In this document: piece by piece, positions 1 to 7,434 of the stretch
Numbering within the stretch: the stretch's first letter is position 1
Layout: every line of letters starts with the position of its first letter
Translations under genes and position numbers: made by a program
NCBI GenBank assembly: GCA_003021325.1
Contig: PXQM01000116.1
Span: 1-12,871, forward strand
DNA from: Halobacteriales archaeon QH_10_70_21
Lineage (GTDB): Archaea; Halobacteriota; Halobacteria; Halobacteriales; Haloarculaceae
Reading direction: 5' to 3'
DNA length: 12,871 bases
The notes under the pieces: generated by a model
What the model was told of the DNA's origin: nothing
The model's database searches: none
The model's input: only the letters and a program-made list of their open reading frames with translations

Positions 1-262
1 CCACCACCGCAACGAGTACCTCGCGCCGCTGCTCTGTGAGGACCTCTCGGGGCTGCCGCCGGCGACGCTCGTCACCGCGGGCTTCGACCCGCTCCGCGAC
101 GAGGGCGACGCCTTCGCCGCGGCGCTCGATGCCGACGGCGTCGACGTCTCCCACGCCCGGTACGACGCGATGATACACGGCTTCGTCAGCTTCCTCGGGA
201 TGGTCGACGCCGCCGAGGACGCGGTCCGCGTCGCCGCCGCCGGGCTCGAGGCCGCGCGGTAG
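1..262 (+). CDS. Alpha/beta hydrolase (HSL/esterase-lipase type), C-terminal 86 residues, 5' end outside window
   Basis: The reading frame is open from base 2 to a TAG at 260-262, so only the last 86 residues are present. They match the end of the alpha/beta-hydrolase fold-3 (hormone-sensitive-lipase-like) family. A 'PPATLVTAGFDPLRDEG' stretch carries the catalytic Asp, and 'YDAMIHGF' carries the catalytic His about 35 residues later. The nucleophile Ser and oxyanion HGG motif would lie upstream of the window. By family it is a cytoplasmic esterase acting on short acyl esters; its own substrate cannot be inferred. It converges on the ABC importer operon, with 174 bases between the stops. That gap is GC-rich and shows no clear T-run terminator. 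The family is confident, the substrate unknown. Confidence 0.88.
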   Translation, partial: HHRNEYLAPLLCEDLSGLPPATLVTAGFDPLRDEGDAFAAALDADGVDVSHARYDAMIHGFVSFLGMVDAAEDAVRVAAAGLEAAR

Positions 263-436
263 AGCGGCCCGGGGTCGGCCGGTACGGCGGTCGGGCCGCG
301 GGCTGCGTCGAGTCGTAGCGACGGCCGCTCCCGGGGAAGACCGGGTGCGGCAGCGACCCGACTCCGAGCGGACGGAGAACGGTCGCGGAGCCGAAACGGT
401 TGGGAGTCCGGCGCAGGCGGTCGTTTCCGGTCGAAC

Positions 437-1153
437 CTACCCCCCGAGGTAGAGCTTCGAGACCTCGGGGTCGTCCAGGAGGGAGTCGGCGTCGCCCTCG
501 TAGGCGACGGTCCCCTGGTCGAGGACGTAGCCGCGGTCGGAGATGTTCAGGCCCTTGATGGCGTTCTGCTCGACCATGAGGATGGCCGTGTCCATGGCGT
601 TGACGGCCTCGACGTGGCCGAAGACCTCGTCGGCGGTGTTCGGCGCCAGCCCCGCCGACGGCTCGTCGACGAGGAGGACGTCGGGCTCCATGACCAGCGC
701 CCGGGCGAAGGCGAGCACCTGCCGCTGACCGCCCGAGAGGTCCCGCGCCTTCGCCCCCCGCTTCTCCCGGAGGATGTCGAACCGTTCGTAGAGGTCCTCG
801 ATGACCGCCTCGAGGCGGTCGTCGTCGCGGGCGACCCCGCCCATCCGGAGGTTCCCGTCGATGGTGAGCGAGCCGAACACGTTGTCGGTCTGCGGGACGT
901 AGCCGATTCCCTCGCGGACGATGTCCTCGGGTGCCATGCCGCCGATGTCGTCGCCGTGGTACCGGACGGCCCCCGTCCACGGCGTCAGCAGCCCGAAGAC
1001 CGTCTTGAGGACCGTCGACTTCCCGGCGCCGTTGGGGCCGATGAGACAGACGATTTCGCCGGCCTCGAGGTGCAGCGAGAGGTCCTCGAGGACCTGCACC
1101 TCGCCGTAGCCGCCGTCGACGTCGGACAGCTCGAGGACGGGCCGGCCGCTCAC
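437..1153 (-). CDS. livF: LivF-type ATPase of a branched-chain amino-acid (HAAT family) ABC importer
   Basis: This 238-residue ABC ATPase is close to the usual LivF length. Visible motifs are Walker A GPNGAGKST (39-47), Q-loop Gln88 in 'YVPQTD', signature LSGGQRQ (139-145), Walker B VLLVDEP (159-165) and the LivF-typical switch 'MVEQN' (194-198), where Gln replaces the usual His. It would hydrolyse ATP on the cytoplasmic face, paired with the LivG ATPase, to drive uptake through LivHM. The start is GTG at 1153, overlapping the livG TGA by four bases (GTGA). The end of livG supplies a GGGGGTGG stretch that can serve as ribosome-binding site. It is the last gene of the five-gene operon. The family is certain; whether the cargo is branched-chain amino acids, an amide or urea is not decided by the sequence. 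Confidence 0.95.
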   Translation of the reverse strand: MSGRPVLELSDVDGGYGEVQVLEDLSLHLEAGEIVCLIGPNGAGKSTVLKTVFGLLTPWTGAVRYHGDDIGGMAPEDIVREGIGYVPQTDNVFGSLTIDGNLRMGGVARDDDRLEAVIEDLYERFDILREKRGAKARDLSGGQRQVLAFARALVMEPDVLLVDEPSAGLAPNTADEVFGHVEAVNAMDTAILMVEQNAIKGLNISDRGYVLDQGTVAYEGDADSLLDDPEVSKLYLGG

Positions 1154-1992
1154 GCGCCACCCCCGAGGTAGGCGTCGATGACGCGCTCGTCGGCCTGCAC
1201 GTGCTCGGGCGGGCCCTGCGTGAGGACGCTGCCGCGGTGGAGGACGATGACCGGGTCCGCGAGGTCCATCACGAACTCCATGTCGTGCTCGATGAGCAGG
1301 CAGGTCGTGCCGGCCTCGTTGAGCCGGCGTATCTGGGCGGCGAGCTTCTTGCGGAGCGTCGGGTTGACGCCCGCGGCGGGCTCGTCGAGCAGCAGTATCT
1401 CCGGCTCGGCCAGCATCGCGCGGGCCAGCTCGACCAGCTTGGTCTGGCCGCCGGAGATGTCGGTCGCCGGCTGCGTGGCCAGGTGGTCGATCTCGAACTC
1501 GGCGAGCATCCGCTCGGCGTCGGCGAGGTTCCGCTTCTCGGCCGCCCCGACCTCGCCCGGCGAGGTGAACAGCTTCAGGAACGACTCGCCGGGCTGGTCC
1601 TGCGGGCCCACGAGCATCGCCTCCCGGACCGTCATGCCCTCGAGCTTGCGGGGCGTCTGGAACGTCCGGATGAGGCCGTGGTCGGCCACCTCGTACGGCT
1701 CGAGCCCGGTGACGTCGACGCCGTTGACCTCGACGCGGCCCGCGTCCGGCTCGTAGAAGCCCGAGACGAGGTTGAATATCGTCGACTTGCCGGCGCCGTT
1801 CGGTCCGATGAGGCCGGTGATGGTGCCGCGCTCGACCTCGAAGGTGGCGTCGTCGGTCGCGACGAGGCCGCCGAACTCCTTGCGGAGGTCCTCGACGCTG
1901 AGGACGACGTCGTCGGTCGGCCCGCCGGTCCCGGCCGCCGCGTCGGCGGCGTCTCCGGCGGCGGGCTCCCGGTCGGCGACGGCGTCAGTCAT
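1150..1992 (-). CDS. livG: LivG-type ATPase of a branched-chain amino-acid (HAAT family) ABC importer
   Basis: From ATG at 1992 the protein has 280 residues: an Ala/Asp/Gly-rich N-terminal extension of about 28 residues, then a complete ABC ATPase. Motifs are Walker A GPNGAGKST (63-71), Q-loop Gln112 in 'RTFQTPRKL', signature ISGGQTK (179-185), Walker B ILLLDEP (199-205) and switch His236 in 'IEHDM'. The 'RTFQ' Q-loop context and C-terminal 'AYLG' are typical of LivG. A GTG at 2001 is also in frame, but a Shine-Dalgarno-like GGGGTGAG lies about five bases before the ATG and overlaps the GTG, so the ATG is preferred. The start overlaps the livM stop by eight bases, which suggests translational coupling. 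The acidic extension is probably a halophilic feature with no catalytic role. Confidence 0.94.
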   Translation of the reverse strand: MTDAVADREPAAGDAADAAAGTGGPTDDVVLSVEDLRKEFGGLVATDDATFEVERGTITGLIGPNGAGKSTIFNLVSGFYEPDAGRVEVNGVDVTGLEPYEVADHGLIRTFQTPRKLEGMTVREAMLVGPQDQPGESFLKLFTSPGEVGAAEKRNLADAERMLAEFEIDHLATQPATDISGGQTKLVELARAMLAEPEILLLDEPAAGVNPTLRKKLAAQIRRLNEAGTTCLLIEHDMEFVMDLADPVIVLHRGSVLTQGPPEHVQADERVIDAYLGGGA

Positions 1993-3151
1993 CGCTCTCA
2001 CCCCGGGCCTCCCGGACGCCGGTGTCGGGCCGTTCCGGCGCCTCGTCGACGGCGCTCGGCCAGATGAGCTCCCGCTGTGGCGGCAGGATGCCCTGCGGCC
2101 GGAACCGCATCAGGAGGACGATGAGCAGGCCGATCATCACCAGCCGGAGCGGCGGGGCCTCGAGCGGTATCCACTCGAGGCCGGTGAGGCCGCGCGTCCC
2201 CTCGCGGAGGACGACGACGACGACGCCGCCGAACACCGCCCCGCGCGTCGAGCCGGTGCCGCCGAGGATGACCGCGACCCACACGTAGAACGTCGTGATG
2301 GGGTCGAGCGTGGCCGGGCTGACGAAGAGGTTGAGGTGGGCGTAGAAGACGCCCGCAAGCGCCATCACGAGGCTGCCGAGGACGAACGCCTGGAGCTTGA
2401 ACAGGTAGGTGTTCTTGCCGAGCGCGCGGGCGAGGTCCTCGTCCGAGCGGATGGTCCGGAGCACCCGCCCCCACGGCGAGCGGTGGACCCGCGAGAGCAG
2501 GAGGTAGCTGCCGACCACGAAGACGGTGACGAGCAGGACGTTCAGCAGCATCCGGTAGAACGGCGTCCCGAGTTCGATGACCGGACCGAGCGGGACGGCG
2601 ATGCGGAGCCCGGGCATCGCCTCGGGGAACGTCGAGAGGACGGGCCAGCCGTCGAAGAAGCCGGGGATGCCCCGGACGCCGAGGTTCCCGTTCGTCCAGC
2701 GCCGTTCGTTGAGAATGACCCGGCGGACGACCTCGGCCAGCCCCAGCGAGGCGATGGCGAGGTAGTCCGCCCGGAGCCGCAGCGTCGGGAGCCCGATGAA
2801 CAGCGCCAGGACCGTCGCCAGCACGAGCGCGACGGCCAGCCCGTACACCGAGTTGAAACCACCGGCGACCGGCGAGCTGCTCGCGGTCATCAGCGCCGCG
2901 CCGTAGGCACCGATGCCGAAGAAGGCGGCGACGCTGAAGTTGATGAGCCCGCTGAACCCCCACTGGGAGTTCAGCCCGAGCGACAGCAACGCGTACATTC
3001 CGGCGAGCCCGACGAGAAAGAGGAAGTACGTCGGACCGAGCCGCCCCGAGAGCAGCCCGAGGAGCAGGACGGCGCCGAACGCGGCGACGGCGACCGTCAC
3101 GCCCTGCTCTTCGGCCGTCATATCGCTCACCATCCCGGTAGCGTCGGCCAT
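1985..3151 (-). CDS. livM: LivM-type permease of a branched-chain amino-acid (HAAT family) ABC importer
   Basis: This 388-residue polytopic membrane protein has the hallmarks of LivM. A 'GLNSQWGFSGLINFSVAAF' segment (59-77) leads to a Gly/Ala helix, 'LRLRADYLAIASLGLAEV' (124-141) is the conserved segment before the coupling region, 'NLGVRGIPG' follows at about 156-164, and the C-terminal 'GTGSTRGAVFGG' loop is typical. It forms the translocation channel with LivH and receives LivG/LivF at the cytoplasmic face. The ATG at 3151 is one base after the livH stop (TGAGATG) and is preceded by a very strong purine-rich ribosome-binding site, GGGGAGGGGGG; an internal ATG at 3133 is less likely. The C-terminus ends in an acidic, arginine-containing tail of about 30 residues that is probably cytoplasmic. 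Confidence 0.94.
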   Translation of the reverse strand: MADATGMVSDMTAEEQGVTVAVAAFGAVLLLGLLSGRLGPTYFLFLVGLAGMYALLSLGLNSQWGFSGLINFSVAAFFGIGAYGAALMTASSSPVAGGFNSVYGLAVALVLATVLALFIGLPTLRLRADYLAIASLGLAEVVRRVILNERRWTNGNLGVRGIPGFFDGWPVLSTFPEAMPGLRIAVPLGPVIELGTPFYRMLLNVLLVTVFVVGSYLLLSRVHRSPWGRVLRTIRSDEDLARALGKNTYLFKLQAFVLGSLVMALAGVFYAHLNLFVSPATLDPITTFYVWVAVILGGTGSTRGAVFGGVVVVVLREGTRGLTGLEWIPLEAPPLRLVMIGLLIVLLMRFRPQGILPPQRELIWPSAVDEAPERPDTGVREARGESDD

Positions 3152-3152
3152 C

Positions 3153-4100
3153 TCAGCCCCCCTCCCCGGCGATGCCGGTCGGTCGGACGAGCAGGACCGC
3201 GACCATGATGACGAAGGCGACCGCCTCCGCGTACTCGATGCCGATGGGGACGCCGAACGCGTCGGGGACGAGCGGGAGCAGTTCGCCGACGTCCGACAGC
3301 AGTGGCATCGCCTCGTGTATCATCCCGATGAGGAGGCCGCCGAGCATCGCCCCGTAGACGGAGCCGATGCCGCCGAGGATGACCGCCGCGAAGACGAGCA
3401 GGAGCAGGTTGAACCCCATCCGGGGGCTCAGCCGGTTGAACAGCCCGAGGAAGACGCCGCCGACGCCCGCGAGGCCGCCGCCGATTGTCCACGTGACGAG
3501 CCGGATGCGGTCGGTCCGGATGCCGCTGACGCGGGCCAGCTCCGGGTCGTCCGCCATCGCGCGCATCTTCCGGCCGAGGTCCGTGTACTGCAGCAGGGCG
3601 TGGAGGCAGCCGACGAGGACGACCGACGTGACCACGATGGCGACGTCGTGGTATGTCACCCGGACGCCGTAGGGAATCAACGACTCGATGGGGCGGAGCC
3701 GCTGGACGCCGTACCGCGTGGGTTCGGCGGAGAAGACCATCTGGACGAGCCCGCGGTAGATGAACGCGACGCCGATGGAGGTGATGAGCAGACCGATGGA
3801 GCCGACCTCCAGCGGGTCGTAGACGACCTTCTCGGTCACGACGGCCACGAGGGCTGCGACGGCGAAGCCGGCCGAAAGCGCGAGGAAGAAGGCGGCCGGG
3901 AGGCCGAGCACGGCGGGTCCCCCGACGCCGCCGACGGCGCCGAACGTCACCAGGGTGGCGTAGGCGCCGACGGTCATCGTATCGCCGTGGGCGAAGTTGG
4001 CGAAGTCGGCGATGCTGTAGACGAGCGACAGCCCGATGCTCCCGAGCACGATGATGCTGCTGAACACCAGCCCGTTGGCGAGCAACCCGAGAGCGGCCAT
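3153..4100 (-). CDS. livH: LivH-type permease of a branched-chain amino-acid (HAAT family) ABC importer
   Basis: This 315-residue hydrophobic protein matches the LivH permease. The N-terminal segment 'LVYSIADFANFAHGDTMTVG' (26-45) is the family signature. Several long hydrophobic helices follow, with a 'DDPELARVSGIRTDRI' cytoplasmic loop corresponding to the coupling region. The last third has 'FAAVILGGIGSVYGAMLGG', the typical final LivH loop-helix. It pairs with LivM to form the membrane channel. The start at 4100 is six bases after the stop of the substrate-binding protein gene. The ribosome-binding site is weak (GAGGG about 13 bases upstream), so translation may depend on coupling to the upstream gene. 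Length and motifs are complete, with no sign of damage. Confidence 0.94.
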   Translation of the reverse strand: MAALGLLANGLVFSSIIVLGSIGLSLVYSIADFANFAHGDTMTVGAYATLVTFGAVGGVGGPAVLGLPAAFFLALSAGFAVAALVAVVTEKVVYDPLEVGSIGLLITSIGVAFIYRGLVQMVFSAEPTRYGVQRLRPIESLIPYGVRVTYHDVAIVVTSVVLVGCLHALLQYTDLGRKMRAMADDPELARVSGIRTDRIRLVTWTIGGGLAGVGGVFLGLFNRLSPRMGFNLLLLVFAAVILGGIGSVYGAMLGGLLIGMIHEAMPLLSDVGELLPLVPDAFGVPIGIEYAEAVAFVIMVAVLLVRPTGIAGEGG

Positions 4101-4106
4101 CGGCGC

Positions 4107-5402
4107 TCAGCCCTCGACGAAGCCGGCCTCGACGTACTCGTGGTCCTCGACCTCGAGTATCTGGAGGAAGCCGACGGGGTCGCCGTTCTCGTCGAGGTCG
4201 ATGGGACCGCTGACGCCCTGGTAGTCGACGTCCCCGGGTCCGCCGCCGTCGGCGAGTATCTCGCTCGCGGCCTCGAAGCTGGTCACCGCCTCCCCCTCGG
4301 GGCGGGTGACGTCGCGGACGACCTCGCCGAGGGCGGCACCGCTGAACTCGTCGGCCGCCTGGATGGTGATCGCCGCCGTGACGACGCAGTCGTAGGCGAA
4401 GGCGGCCCACGTCGTCGGCGGGTCGCCGTACTCGTCCTCGAACCGCGAGGCGAACGCCTGGTAGTTCTCCTGGTCGACGGGGGCCGACGGGAGCGCGATC
4501 TTCATGCCCTCCATGCTGCCCTCCGGCGTCTCCTCGATCACGCTCGACCCCTGGGTGGAGTCGGTCCCGTAGAACTGCGCCTCGTAGCCGCTGGAGAACA
4601 CCTCGTTCACCATCGAGATGAACACGTCCTGGTAGGTGTTGAACAGCCACGCGTCGGCACCGGAGTCGTTCATCTCCGAGACGACGCTCGAGTAGGACTG
4701 CTGGTCCCTGTCGTGTGGGCTGTTGTAGACGACCTCGCCGTCGTACGCCTCGACGAAGGCGTCGGTGAGCGTCTGCCCGAAGTCGTCGTTGACGAAGGTG
4801 ACCGCCACCTCGTCGTAGCCGTCCTCGGTGATGATGTCGGCCAGCGCGACCGACTGTGACCGCCCGCTGGGCGACATCCGCAGGAGGTCCGGGAACTCCG
4901 TCAGTCCCAGGCCGGTGGAGTTCTGGCTCAACTGGACGACGTCGGTGTCCTGGATGACGCTCTCGTAGATGGACAGCGAGACGCCGGAGCCCACCGCGCC
5001 GATGAGGAACGGAACCCCGTCCTGGTTCACGAGCTTCTGGGCGGCCGAGACGCCCCCCTGTGGCTCGCTCGTGGAGTCCTCGACGACGATGTCGAGTTCG
5101 CGGTCGCCGATACCGACCTCGTTGACCGCCGAGAGCGCGAGGTCCTTGCCGCGCTGGTTCCGCTCGCCGAACGCCGACAGCGACCCGGTCAGCGAGTTTA
5201 CCATCCCGATCTGGTAGGGCTCGGTCTCCTCGTCCGCGTCGCCGTTGCCGTCGCCGCTGGTCTCTGTGCCGTCGCCGTTGCCGTTGCCGTTGCCGTTTCC
5301 GTCGTCCGTGCTGACGCAGCCGGCGACCCACGCGAGGCCGGCGGCCCCGGAGGCCCGCAGCAGGGCCCGGCGGTCGGTCGTCGATGTGCTATCGTCGCTC
5401 AT
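4107..5402 (-). CDS. Extracellular substrate-binding lipoprotein of the HAAT-family ABC importer (LivK/UrtA-like fold)
   Basis: The ATG at 5402 gives 431 residues. The N-terminus has a Tat lipoprotein signal: Arg11-Arg12 in 'TTDRRALLRASG', a short hydrophobic stretch and a lipobox 'VAGC' with Cys29 as the likely lipidated residue. Next comes a flexible GNGNGNGDG tether (35-45) and acidic linker, then a type I periplasmic-binding-protein domain starting 'YQIGMVNSLTGSLSAFG', with the family's 'TGSLSAFG' ligand loop and 'FLIGAVGSGVS'. It would sit on the cell surface, bind the substrate and deliver it to LivHM. An upstream in-frame ATG at 5471 is rejected because the TATA box at 5434-5442 lies inside that extension. 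As first gene of the operon it probably sets overall expression. The ligand may be a branched-chain amino acid, amide, urea or another small molecule. Confidence 0.94.
   Translation of the reverse strand: MSDDSTSTTDRRALLRASGAAGLAWVAGCVSTDDGNGNGNGNGDGTETSGDGNGDADEETEPYQIGMVNSLTGSLSAFGERNQRGKDLALSAVNEVGIGDRELDIVVEDSTSEPQGGVSAAQKLVNQDGVPFLIGAVGSGVSLSIYESVIQDTDVVQLSQNSTGLGLTEFPDLLRMSPSGRSQSVALADIITEDGYDEVAVTFVNDDFGQTLTDAFVEAYDGEVVYNSPHDRDQQSYSSVVSEMNDSGADAWLFNTYQDVFISMVNEVFSSGYEAQFYGTDSTQGSSVIEETPEGSMEGMKIALPSAPVDQENYQAFASRFEDEYGDPPTTWAAFAYDCVVTAAITIQAADEFSGAALGEVVRDVTRPEGEAVTSFEAASEILADGGGPGDVDYQGVSGPIDLDENGDPVGFLQILEVEDHEYVEAGFVEG
5274..5300 (-). repeat. Hexanucleotide tandem repeat encoding the Gly-Asn tether of the binding protein
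   Basis: Four perfect copies of gccgtt (plus strand) run from 5274 to 5297 and are followed by a near copy. They lie inside the substrate-binding-protein gene and encode alternating Gly-Asn just after the lipidated Cys. A six-base unit keeps the frame, so slippage would only lengthen or shorten the tether between membrane anchor and binding domain. Such linkers are common in haloarchaeal surface lipoproteins. Confidence 0.85.
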
Positions 5403-5413
5403 TGGAGTACGTC

Positions 5414-5425
5414 GTACATCTGTAC
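5414..5425. promoter_or_regulatory. GTACA-TC-TGTAC palindrome at the importer operon promoter (candidate operator)
   Basis: The perfect inverted repeat GTACATCTGTAC lies between the TATA-like box (5434-5442) and the start codon (5402) of the operon. It overlaps the zone where transcription should begin, about 5410-5415. A third GTAC at 5407-5410 extends the pattern. A dimeric repressor bound here would block initiation, as is typical of archaeal operators downstream of TATA. No cognate regulator gene is in the window, and the function is inference. Confidence 0.4.
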
Positions 5426-5433
5426 CGGGAACA

Positions 5434-5442
5434 CTTAAAAAG
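5434..5442 (-). promoter_or_regulatory. TATA-like box for the importer operon
   Basis: Read on the minus strand the sequence is CTTTTTAAG, an AT-rich octamer standing out from GC-rich surroundings. Its centre is about 36 bases before the ATG at 5402, so transcription would begin about 10 bases before the start codon, giving a very short leader. It decides between the two possible starts of the binding protein. No other convincing promoter is seen inside the five-gene operon. Confidence 0.65.
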
Positions 5443-5561
5443 ATGCAGTCGATGGCCGGCGTTTCAGGCATTCGTTACCGATAGGGGCCGGCTACCGCCC
5501 CGGTCCGGGATGTGGCCGGGAACGTAACCGTTTCGACCGGCCGGAGCGAACCGTCGACCGT

Positions 5562-6536
5562 ATGGCTCCGTCCCTGGGTGCGCTGCTCGTTGGCGAGGTC
5601 CTGCCGCGGGTGCTGGTAATCGCGGTCGCCATCGCCGGCGGGGTCGCCATCGCGAACCTGCTCGTCGCCTTCGGCGCCGTCGACTACGTCGCGGCGCTGT
5701 CGGAGCCGCTGACGGGGCCGGCGAACCTCCCCGACGAGGTCGGCGGCGCCATCCTGACGACGGCGGCCTCGACCACCGCCGGCTACGGCATGCTCGCCGA
5801 GTACCGCGACTCGGGACTGCTCGACGACCGCGCGACGCTCGTCGCCGTCACCATCAACACGTTCTTCGGCTTCGTCCAGCACGTATTCACCTTCTACGCG
5901 CCGGTGCTGATACCCATCCTCGGGCTGCGGGTCGGCCTGCTGTACGTCGGCTTCCGGGCCGGCATCGCGCTGGCAATCACGTTGTCGGGGGTCGCCGCCG
6001 GCGCGGTCCTGCTCGGGCCGGGGAACGTCGACCCCGACGCGATGGTCGAGGTCGAGGCCGACGCCCGCGCGGACGGGGGCGAGGCCGCCGGAGACGACCG
6101 CGAGGACGGGGAGTCCGACGCCGAGGACGAGGAACCGTCGACGCCGCGGCTGGTCGTCGTCTACGCCGTCGTCGCCGCGCTAACGGCGTACTACGACCTC
6201 GAGGCGCTGACCGGCGGCGCAGCCGACCCGCTGGCGTCGCTGACGGGGCTGCCGTCGGCGGCCGTCCCCGTCATCGTGGTCTCCGCCGTCGACACCACGA
6301 GCGGCGCCGTCACCATCGCGCCGCTGATCGAGGACGGCGTCTTCACCGCCCGGACGGCCGTCGCGACGATGCTGCTGGGCGGCATCGTCTCCTTCACCGT
6401 CTCGACGTTCAAGCGCTCGATCCCGTTCCAGTTCGGCATCTGGGGGGCCGAGTTCGGAACGAAGGTGGTCCTCGTCAACACCGCGCTGAAGGTCGTCTGG
6501 ATCGCCGCCGCGCTCGTCGCGCTGTTGGCCTGGTGA
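5562..6536 (+). CDS. Nucleoside-recognition (Gate) domain membrane protein, archaeal type
   Basis: This 324-residue integral membrane protein of the nucleoside-recognition/Gate family has two halves with similar motifs. The first half has 'TGPANLPDEVGGAILTTAAS' then 'TTAGYGML' (51-78); the second has 'TGLPSAAVPVIVVSAVDTTS' then 'GAVTIAPL' (228-255). Each half is followed by a hydrophilic turn and further helices, including 'INTFFGFVQHVFTFYAPVLI' (98-117). A strongly acidic, probably cytoplasmic or extracellular, loop (about 163-195) joins the halves. The family resembles the core of concentrative nucleoside transporters and FeoB gate domains, but substrates of the archaeal stand-alone members are, as far as I know, not established. 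The ATG at 5562 fits the onset of the hydrophobic domain; I see no strong TATA box in front. It is transcribed divergently from the ABC importer. Confidence 0.8.
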   Translation: MAPSLGALLVGEVLPRVLVIAVAIAGGVAIANLLVAFGAVDYVAALSEPLTGPANLPDEVGGAILTTAASTTAGYGMLAEYRDSGLLDDRATLVAVTINTFFGFVQHVFTFYAPVLIPILGLRVGLLYVGFRAGIALAITLSGVAAGAVLLGPGNVDPDAMVEVEADARADGGEAAGDDREDGESDAEDEEPSTPRLVVVYAVVAALTAYYDLEALTGGAADPLASLTGLPSAAVPVIVVSAVDTTSGAVTIAPLIEDGVFTARTAVATMLLGGIVSFTVSTFKRSIPFQFGIWGAEFGTKVVLVNTALKVVWIAAALVALLAW

Positions 6537-6561
6537 ACAGGGGGAATAATCAAGACCCTGT
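6537..6561. repeat. Six-base inverted repeat directly after the Gate-protein stop codon
   Basis: ACAGGG (6537-6542) and CCCTGT (6556-6561) are perfect complements separated by 13 bases and begin immediately after the TGA of the preceding gene. The spacer holds AATAATCAA, the only AT-rich stretch before the zinc-ribbon gene and a possible TATA box. The structure could be an mRNA 3'-end hairpin or part of the next promoter. No long T-run follows, so a terminator call is weak. Confidence 0.3.
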
Positions 6562-6600
6562 GGCGACCTGAACACAACGAGAGGGGGATACGAGAGATGC

Positions 6601-6616
6601 GACCGACCGACCGACC
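6601..6616. repeat. Short GACC tetranucleotide repeat in the leader of the zinc-ribbon gene
   Basis: Four perfect copies of GACC occur 25 to 40 bases before the ATG at 6641, followed by an imperfect fifth. They lie in the presumed 5' untranslated region, so slippage would change spacing only. A ribosome-binding-site-like GGAGG follows at 6626-6630, ten bases before the start codon. No function is evident. Confidence 0.6.
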
Positions 6617-6640
6617 GGCCGAAACGGAGGCACGGACGGC

Positions 6641-7387
6641 ATGAGCGACGCCGACCCGCACTGCCCGGAGTGCGGCGAGCCCATCGGGCAGACGGCGACC
6701 TACTGCATGCACTGTTCGGCCGACCTCACGGCGGAGAAGGACGCGGCCGACGCCGACAGCGACGGGGCGTGGGACAGCTCCGGGTCCGACGGCGGCAGCG
6801 ACGCCGGGAGCATCGGCGAGACCAGGACCTGGGGGTCGTCGGACGAGGGGACCGGCGGGGAGCCGGAGCCGACCTACGGCCCCACCGAAGAGGGGGGCGG
6901 CCGGAGCGTCACGGAGGCGAGTACGTCCGCCTCCTCGTCCTCGTCCTCATCTACGTCCACGTCCGCGGACGGACAGCTCCTGGACCCGGACGGGCTCGTG
7001 GACAACACGCTCACCGTCGTGGTCGGCATCGTCGGCGGCATCGTCGTCGGTATCGTCGGGCTCATCGTCACGCCCATCGTGACCGGGAGCGGCTGGGGCG
7101 TCCTGGTCGGACTCGTCGCCTGGCTCGGCTCGACGGCCTACCTCGTCCGCCAGCGGACCGTCCAGGGAGCGGTCGCCAAGAGCGGCTACGCCGTCGCGGT
7201 CGTCCTGCTTCTGATACCCCTCGTCGCTTTCAGCCCCCTCGCGGACGTCGATGGCGGGCTGACCGGGCGCGGGGAGTTCTTCCTCGCGAGCCTGTTCGTG
7301 GTCGCGTTCCCGGCCGGAATCGCGGCCGCCGTCGGATACGTCGCCTCGCGGTTCGTCCCGGAGGACGCCGGCGAGACCCCCGCCTGA
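6641..7387 (+). CDS. Zinc-ribbon membrane protein with long disordered Ser/Asp/Gly linker
   Basis: This 248-residue protein has three parts. An N-terminal zinc ribbon has two CxxC knuckles (Cys8/Cys11 and Cys22/Cys25, with 'CPECGEPIG' and 'YCMHCSADL'). A low-complexity linker (about 30-115) is rich in Asp, Gly and Ser, including a run of seven Ser near 98-104. The C-terminal membrane region has about four hydrophobic helices (roughly 122-146, 150-169, 182-200, 212-235). Two-knuckle zinc-ribbon plus membrane-helix proteins are common in haloarchaea and mostly uncharacterised; the ribbon is usually cytoplasmic and thought to mediate protein contacts. The start at 6641 puts the first knuckle right at the N-terminus, as expected. 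It lies 104 bases after the Gate-protein gene and may share its transcript. No specific function can be assigned. Confidence 0.85.
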   Translation: MSDADPHCPECGEPIGQTATYCMHCSADLTAEKDAADADSDGAWDSSGSDGGSDAGSIGETRTWGSSDEGTGGEPEPTYGPTEEGGGRSVTEASTSASSSSSSSTSTSADGQLLDPDGLVDNTLTVVVGIVGGIVVGIVGLIVTPIVTGSGWGVLVGLVAWLGSTAYLVRQRTVQGAVAKSGYAVAVVLLLIPLVAFSPLADVDGGLTGRGEFFLASLFVVAFPAGIAAAVGYVASRFVPEDAGETPA

Positions 7388-7405
7388 CCCGTCCGCGCCG
7401 CCGGC

Positions 7406-7411
7406 CTTTTG
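7406..7411 (+). promoter_or_regulatory. TATA-like box for the THUMP methyltransferase gene
   Basis: CTTTTG is the only AT-rich patch in the 47-base gap after the zinc-ribbon gene. Its centre lies about 27 bases before the GTG at 7435, the spacing expected for a leaderless haloarchaeal transcript. It is weak as a TATA sequence, so read-through from upstream is also possible. It supports the chosen GTG start. Confidence 0.4.
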
Positions 7412-7434
7412 TCCCGCTCGCCGTTACCGACGGT

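Noticed and set aside
263..436. Possible terminator between the convergent hydrolase and livF genes.
   Set aside because: The gap is GC-rich with scattered short complements but no T-run on either strand that would mark an archaeal terminator.
2913..4859. A 648-residue open frame opposite the livM, livH and binding-protein genes.
   Set aside because: It is an antisense shadow of recognisable coding sequence with a biased Asp/Arg/Glu composition and no domain.
3127..5331. A 734-residue open frame overlapping the binding-protein and livH genes on the same strand, and similar long Arg/Pro-rich frames elsewhere.
   Set aside because: High GC content removes stop codons from shadow frames. The product is Arg-rich low-complexity sequence without domains, while the overlapping genes have clear family motifs.
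5403..5471. Alternative upstream start of the substrate-binding protein at 5471.
   Set aside because: It would place 23 residues before the Tat lipoprotein signal and would include the TATA-like box; the ATG at 5402 fits both signal and promoter.
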